A stretch of 64,000 nt of DNA, from contig MEHQ01003929.1 of the NCBI GenBank assembly GCA_008828725.1, forward strand, positions 162,776 through 226,775, given 5' to 3'. Under the pieces are notes generated by a model. The model was not told the DNA's origin, made no database searches, and worked only from the letters and a program-made list of their open reading frames with translations. The DNA is from Saccharina japonica. Taxonomy: Eukaryota; Sar; Phaeophyceae; Laminariales; Laminariaceae. How positions within the stretch are numbered: position 1 is the first letter of the stretch; every line of letters begins with the position of its first letter. Both the position numbers and the translations under genes were made by a program. This document shows positions 61,101 through 64,000 of this stretch, one piece after another.

Positions 61101-61338
61101 CAAGCAAGCCCGACCCACCACTGAGCCCCCGTGCCACGGCGGGCAGAAAGGACGACGAGGAGGTACTGAAGGCTAGAGGCGATTCGACCCCGTGTGGCCC
61201 AAGTCGACCTTCATGGCGAGGGTGCTGTTGTCTCAGAATCATCCGGGGGGCACCAGCAGCAGGAGGGACAGTAAACCCCTGGGCCAAGGTTCCTAGCACG
61301 ATTATCGCGATTATCCCCTGAGGGGTAGGATGCGGCAT
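50145..61338 (-). CDS. Plastid-targeted multi-pass membrane protein of unknown function
   Basis: Six exons: 61062-61338, 57056-57249, 54960-55063, 53502-53563, 51432-51524, 50145-50368. All introns are GT-AG and every split codon completes, giving 954 nt, 317 residues plus a TAG stop at 50147-50145. Residues 1-25 look like a signal peptide (hydrophobic IIAIIVLGTLA) ending in AQG-FTVP, similar to the Phe-at-+1 cleavage site of stramenopile plastid preproteins; a Ser-rich transit-like stretch follows to about residue 80. Likely membrane helices are near 108-126, 136-156, 193-211 and 223-240. Exon 3 reads TYTAAASYNEAIAVSAIAFL and leads into EKMQFEFYVIRGSF. I do not recognise a named family; resemblance to unnamed algal plastid membrane proteins is recalled, not tested. 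The last 25 or so residues lie in a 95-bp tandem repeat, so the C-terminus is less certain. Intron 3 contains the 710-base gap. It is divergent from HisA. Confidence 0.75.
50385..51375. repeat. Minisatellite of about 57 bp, roughly 17 units
   Basis: Units of the form ACACACAGATCAGATAGATC then AGATTAAGGTCAAGAAGGGA and GCACAT. It fills nearly all of intron 5 (50369-51431) of the plastid-membrane-protein gene. On the minus strand the units read as hydrophobic Leu/Ile/Cys-rich peptide, an artefact. Confidence 0.85.
51563..51625. repeat. 63-base G homopolymer
   Basis: Uninterrupted G run. On the minus strand it is a C tract ending about 38 bases before the exon 5 acceptor of the plastid-membrane-protein gene. 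The true length is uncertain, since homopolymers are poorly measured. Confidence 0.9.
52031..52175. repeat. Inverted repeat flanking about 80 bases
   Basis: GTGGATCTTGAGGAGATATC on the left pairs with an interrupted ATATCTCGCCTCAA plus AAAGATCCAC on the right. Imperfect foldback with no coding content. Confidence 0.55.
52617..52990. repeat. Direct duplication of about 150 bp
   Basis: 52617-52770 and 52853-52990 share GTTGCGAACTGA, GGCATTGCCTTGATTCTGCA, ACGAGCGAGCGCCATCA and GTCGTAAAT in the same order. It lies in intron 4 of the plastid-membrane-protein gene. Confidence 0.7.
53045..53076. repeat. Perfect 14-bp hairpin
   Basis: GCATGGGTGCCGGC, a GAAT loop, then its exact complement. It lies in intron 4 of the plastid-membrane-protein gene, 55 bases from the 255-bp MITE. 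Confidence 0.8.
53131..53385. mobile_element. MITE of about 255 bp with CTATCGTAGCACGCG ends, second copy
   Basis: Left end TCCTGACGCGTGCTACAGTA, right end GTGCACCTCTATCGTAGCAT. The interior aligns with 18732-18998 (TTTTTGGCTGAAT, GGGCTCCTTAA, TTTTCTTCC). It ends about 115 bases from exon 4 of the plastid-membrane-protein gene. Confidence 0.7.
53644..54353. other. Assembly gap of 710 Ns
   Basis: Run of N flanked by G-rich homopolymer on both sides (53634-53641 and 54355-54376). It lies in intron 3 of the plastid-membrane-protein gene, so no exon of that gene is needed here, since exons 3 and 4 join in frame across it. Confidence 0.95.
54711..54795. mobile_element. 83-bp TA-bounded MITE
   Basis: Left arm TATCACTCTGGCCATAAATA, right arm GCGCTTATATGCCGGGTCAA then AGTGGTGTA. 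Diverged copy in intron 3 of the plastid-membrane-protein gene. A weaker second copy may follow at 54806-54889 (ends CCGGGCCAGACTGGTA). Confidence 0.55.
55045..55705. repeat. Amplified exon 3 border with its splice acceptor
   Basis: The start of exon 3 of the plastid-membrane-protein gene (plus strand GGCTGTGTAGGTTAGCTGAG) is repeated with changes at about 55153, 55270, 55388, 55580 and 55676. Three units repeat exactly at 117-bp spacing (GCTGACAAAACAATACGGAA at 55174, 55291 and 55408) with long G runs between them. All copies lie upstream of the real acceptor on the coding strand. Confidence 0.75.
55965..56260. repeat. Three tandem units of about 95-105 bp
   Basis: CTAACCTGCCGTTATGATAT, GCTGTGCAGGATCTGTGTA, CAGATCCAACCCCGG and TAGATCTTGCGGGTTTTA recur three times. 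Related single units lie at 19850-19935, 39345-39470 and 57870-57930. Confidence 0.7.
56278..56359. mobile_element. 83-bp TA-bounded MITE
   Basis: Left arm TACCACCCTGTTCGAAAATA, right arm TAATATTTTGGGACAGAGTG then CTA. It lies in intron 2 of the plastid-membrane-protein gene. Confidence 0.6.
56535..57045. repeat. Intron 2 repeat with ACCGTTGA motif and partial exon 2 copy
   Basis: Units of 60-80 bases with AACCGTTGAACACA, ACAAAAATATAACC and CAGTACCTTCTT. At 56541-56600 a fragment resembles the 3' part of exon 2 (GCACACCAGCTGCAGAACGA, GAGAGCGCCGTGCA), reading CTALSTLAFVLQLVC on the minus strand. The flank ACCGTTGA also occurs at the real exon 2 donor, so exon end and intron were amplified together. 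Confidence 0.7.
57880..59540. other. Intron sequence with no exon seen
   Basis: Part of intron 1 of the plastid-membrane-protein gene. It holds a TA microsatellite (58098-58126), two copies of the GATCTCACAGCTG repeat, a TAGGG pentamer run (59255-59281) and GTT-type trinucleotides (59335-59490). No further exon is needed, since exons 1 and 2 join in phase. Confidence 0.5.
59560..60940. repeat. Cluster of CCCCCTTTTTGTCA motifs in both orientations
   Basis: TGACAAAAAGGGGG-type copies at 59568 and 59602, CCCCCTTTTTGT-type copies at 59782, 59845, 59867, 59893, 60524 and 60555, weaker ones at 60730-60790, and an inverse one at 60917. They lie in intron 1 of the plastid-membrane-protein gene. Short motifs repeated in both orientations resemble subterminal repeats of a DNA transposon, but no ends were found. 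Confidence 0.5.
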
Positions 61339-61584
61339 TGTGGTGGGGGGGGTGAGCTTCGTATGCAGGCACTAGTGCTGCTGTTGGCGTAGTCGCTTGC
61401 TTGAGCTTGGCCAGGCGGCCAGGTGCATGCACATGCGGCGCAATTGCTGCTGTTCACGGAGGTATATTCCCGCATAAAAAAACGACAGCGTATTGGTGGA
61501 AACCCATGATGTACGTAGACGGCAGATACCGGACACACTACCCAACTCACAGCTGCCACGAGTACGAGAAGATTGCACAGTAAA
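61339..61584. promoter_or_regulatory. Shared intergenic region of a divergent gene pair
   Basis: The ATG of the plastid-membrane-protein gene (minus, 61338) and the ATG of HisA (plus, 61585) are separated by 246 bases. Both promoters and 5' leaders must fit here unless there are upstream non-coding exons. No TATA box is obvious; there is a poly-C/G run at about 61343-61350. Co-regulation is an inference from the spacing only. Confidence 0.5.
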
Positions 61585-63286
61585 ATGGCAGACTCTACGA
61601 GCACAGGAGGAGGGGGAGGAGGAGGAGGAGAGGCTCGGGCTGTGAGGTTCCGCCCCTGCATCGACCTGCACGAGGGAAAGGTGAACGTCGCAAATGTCTC
61701 CAGGAAATGATCTACGAAAAGCCACTTTTGCTACAGTACGTACTGCCGCAGGTTGCTGCTTCTGGCGTGAAGTACGTAGCATGTTCTCGGCCATATGTCG
61801 TTCGTTCCTTATTCCATTCCCTCATCCTCGACCCAAGCACAGCAGTAGTAGGCCCTGAGCAACTCACCGCGCGATATGTCGTCTCTTTTTAGTGGTCTGC
61901 GGCCGCAGAGCTGTGATCTCTCTAGCTCTCTATTAGCAGTTAGGTTGAACCTTAAAATGTAAATATGTTGCTGTACTCGTAGATGTCGATTGTCCATGGG
62001 TACATGCGTACACCATGCGAAACAAAACTCGTCGTAGCATTGTTTCTTCTACCACGCTCTCTCTTCCCTCGTCCCAATCCCAAGCACGGCACTACTGATA
62101 GTATACCAGGTATTCTCGTACTCGTATGTATAGGTTCTGGCCAACGCACCACACGATTGATGTGCCTGTGTCGTAGTTTGTGACCACAGAGCTGGTTTCT
62201 CTCCACAGGGTGAAGTATCAGCACGCACGCACAATGGGTGGGCTGGTGGATGCTGCATGCCTGATGCTGGATGTCGATGGGTACATGGAAAGAGTGAAGA
62301 GTGGTACACTGTACTCGTAATATAGAAAGAACACACACTCACACGCACGATGCATACATACGAGTACCTGTTGTTCCTTCCAGTAGAGCGACGTCGTAGA
62401 GCTTACCACTTTCTCGAGATGTGGTCTGATTGGCTTAGGGTCAGGGGTAGGGCTGGTCTCATTGGCTTAGGACCAGGGGTAGGGCTGCTCAGATTGACTT
62501 AGGATCAGGGTTACAGCTGCTCTGGTTGGCTTAGCATCAGGGGTAGGGCTGGTCTGATTGGCTTAGGGGCAGGGCTAGGGCTGGTCTGATGGGCTTAGGG
62601 TCAGGGCTAGGGATGGTCTGTTTGGTTTAGGGTCGTGGTTAGGGCTGCTCTGATCGGCTTAGGGTTAGGGTTAGTTATAGTCGTCTCATACACAAAAGTA
62701 GTGTATATCAACCATTCCCTCGAATAAGTGGTTAGGGCAACCCTCCCTCCTTGTCGCATTCCTCCCTCCCACGCCTTTGAGCACGACCCTAGCCCTGGCA
62801 GGCTTAGGTTCTGGCCAACGTACCGACCGGACCTCGTGTCTTGGAGCCCCCATTACGTCCCGTGATTCGTTGACAGCACTCAGCCGACGAACACGGTAGC
62901 CCCCCCCCGTATCACTCCTCCGCGTGCCCTGATCCCACCCGGACCAGATAGGATTTGGCATCCTGCTCCCACTTAGCATACAGGTGCATACGTATGGGGT
63001 TTGGGTTAGGGTTAGTGGGATAGCGTGTGGGCTGCAGTTAAGAGCTGCAAATAGTTTGGGAACATAAATAACTTCACAAGATATCCTACTCGTACGTAGG
63101 TGTTTCCATTGTCATCGGCCTAAATACACACCTGTACTTATCTGTTTTTTTTGCCAAATCGCTATTTTTTTTTTTGTTCTTACAGGTGAAGCAAATCGTG
63201 GGGTCTACACTGTCGGCGACGGGGGAAACCACGGCCGCCCTCGAGACAAACTTCGAGACAAACAAAAGTTCCGAGGATTTTGCGAG
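61585..63286 (+). CDS. HIS6: HisA, phosphoribosylformimino-AICAR ribotide isomerase (5' two exons)
   Basis: Exon 1 is 61585-61680 (32 codons, ATG to AAG, donor GTGAAC) and exon 2 is 63186-63286 (acceptor TTACAG, donor GTGAGA). Exon 1 reads MADSTSTG, seven more glycines, then VRFRPCIDLHEGK; exon 2 starts VKQIVGSTLSATG and ends ETNKSSEDFAR with a split codon. RPCIDLHEGKVKQIVGSTL is the N-terminal beta strand and loop of eukaryotic-type HisA; Asp27 of the CIDL motif is the expected catalytic base. The enzyme isomerises ProFAR to PRFAR in histidine synthesis (EC 5.3.1.16). No presequence is visible, which would suggest the cytosol unless another start is used. The remaining exons, including the GGHVIMLG region, must lie beyond 64000. 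Intron 1 (about 1.5 kb) carries a 32-bp minisatellite. Confidence 0.9.
62426..62681. repeat. 32-bp minisatellite, eight units
   Basis: Eight units of exactly 32 bases of the type CTGATTGGCTTAGGGTCAGG followed by GGTAGGGCTGGT. It lies in intron 1 of HisA. The last unit contains TTAGGGTTAGGGTTAG, telomere-like, and the motif recurs at 63001-63014. Confidence 0.85.
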
Positions 63287-64000
63287 GTGAGACTATTAGT
63301 AGCAGGGATGTGTAATGCCTATAAATAGACTATACTACCGGTACCCGTTTCTCTAATCGGTTCTCAAAACCACGTACGTTTGGTTCGCAGGAAACATTTA
63401 CGGATTCGGGATTTTTGTGCTTGCGCCTGGTGGAAAACGTCTCCATTTTAACTGGAAACCTCTCGTACGCATGTTTTGGAATTTTAGGGTTCCGCCTTTA
63501 TTTATGTACCTGGTACTCGTATTTTTTGTATTTGCGGTTCTGGTTCTTGCGAACGGTTTCCACATTTGACCGATTTGCGGCATTACTGGTGTACGCTCGC
63601 TACGAATCCCATTTGCAATATTCCACATCTCCGGGATTCAGGGCAGAAGTGAGATACGAGTATGCTGCGTGTGAAACTATTAATAGTGGTCAAAACCAAA
63701 TACAATGTGTCCAACATGAGAGGGTACAATTTGTTTTGCAGGCCTATGGTGGGTGTTGATAACTGTTACTACAATAGCGTGCAGCAGTACTGCTGTTGAT
63801 TGATCCCTAAAGGTGTCCACGCTTTTGGCACAGGAAGGCGTCGCGGTGGCTCAAGACAGCAGTAACGCAGAACCTCTCTCATGCATTTATTCCCATTGCG
63901 GTCGAGCTGACTCGGCCCCAACCATCGAGTGACATTGAGCGGTTCATGAAACATCCCGATGTCCCATATCCCACTACAATAATTCCTATAAAGCAATTGG

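Overview
The window is nuclear DNA of a large-genome eukaryotic alga, most likely a stramenopile and probably a brown alga. The reasons are short GT-AG exons of 59-277 bp spread over introns of up to about 13 kb as assembled, a gene product that starts with a bipartite plastid presequence (signal peptide followed by a Phe-containing cleavage site), and very heavy loading with small repeats, MITEs, SINE-like units and homopolymer tracts. The species cannot be named from the sequence alone.

Three host genes can be read. (1) On the minus strand, 40634 to 18512: nine exons of a YeeE/YedE-type sulfur (thiosulfate-like) membrane transporter, with both signature cysteine motifs; first and last exons lie outside what I could identify. 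(2) On the minus strand, 61338 to 50145: a six-exon gene whose reading phases all match, giving a 317-residue, probably plastid-targeted multi-pass membrane protein of unknown function. (3) On the plus strand from 61585 to beyond the right edge: the first two exons of the histidine-biosynthesis isomerase HisA (HIS6 type). Genes 2 and 3 are divergent and their starts are about 250 bp apart.

The left 18 kb has no gene I can support. It holds a 4.4-kb satellite built from TTCC-NNN-GGAA-type palindromes with a conserved spacer (3.0-7.43 kb), a small inverted relative of it at 13.97-14.76 kb, weak coding-like remnants (7.66-8.73 and about 11.2-16.7 kb), and a G-rich tandem repeat at 17.25-18.2 kb.

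The centre (19.1-36.6 kb) is almost certainly duplicated by assembly: 19119-28711 and 28713-36.6 kb are near-identical, and the second copy starts exactly after a single N at 28712. Part of the second copy (31.1-32.15 kb) looks like uncorrected read sequence. Exons 6, 7 and 8 of the transporter therefore appear twice. A real 710-base gap of Ns (53644-54353) lies in intron 3 of gene 2.

Mobile DNA: a 5'-truncated LINE (40.83-42.75 kb) ends in a tail that is clearly related to the tail of an abundant SINE-like family (about 15 copies here); both end in ATGAGTAC-like sequence plus a poly-C run. At least four MITE families are visible: one of about 83 bp with TA-bounded inverted repeats, one of about 130 bp, one of 285 bp, and one of about 260 bp.
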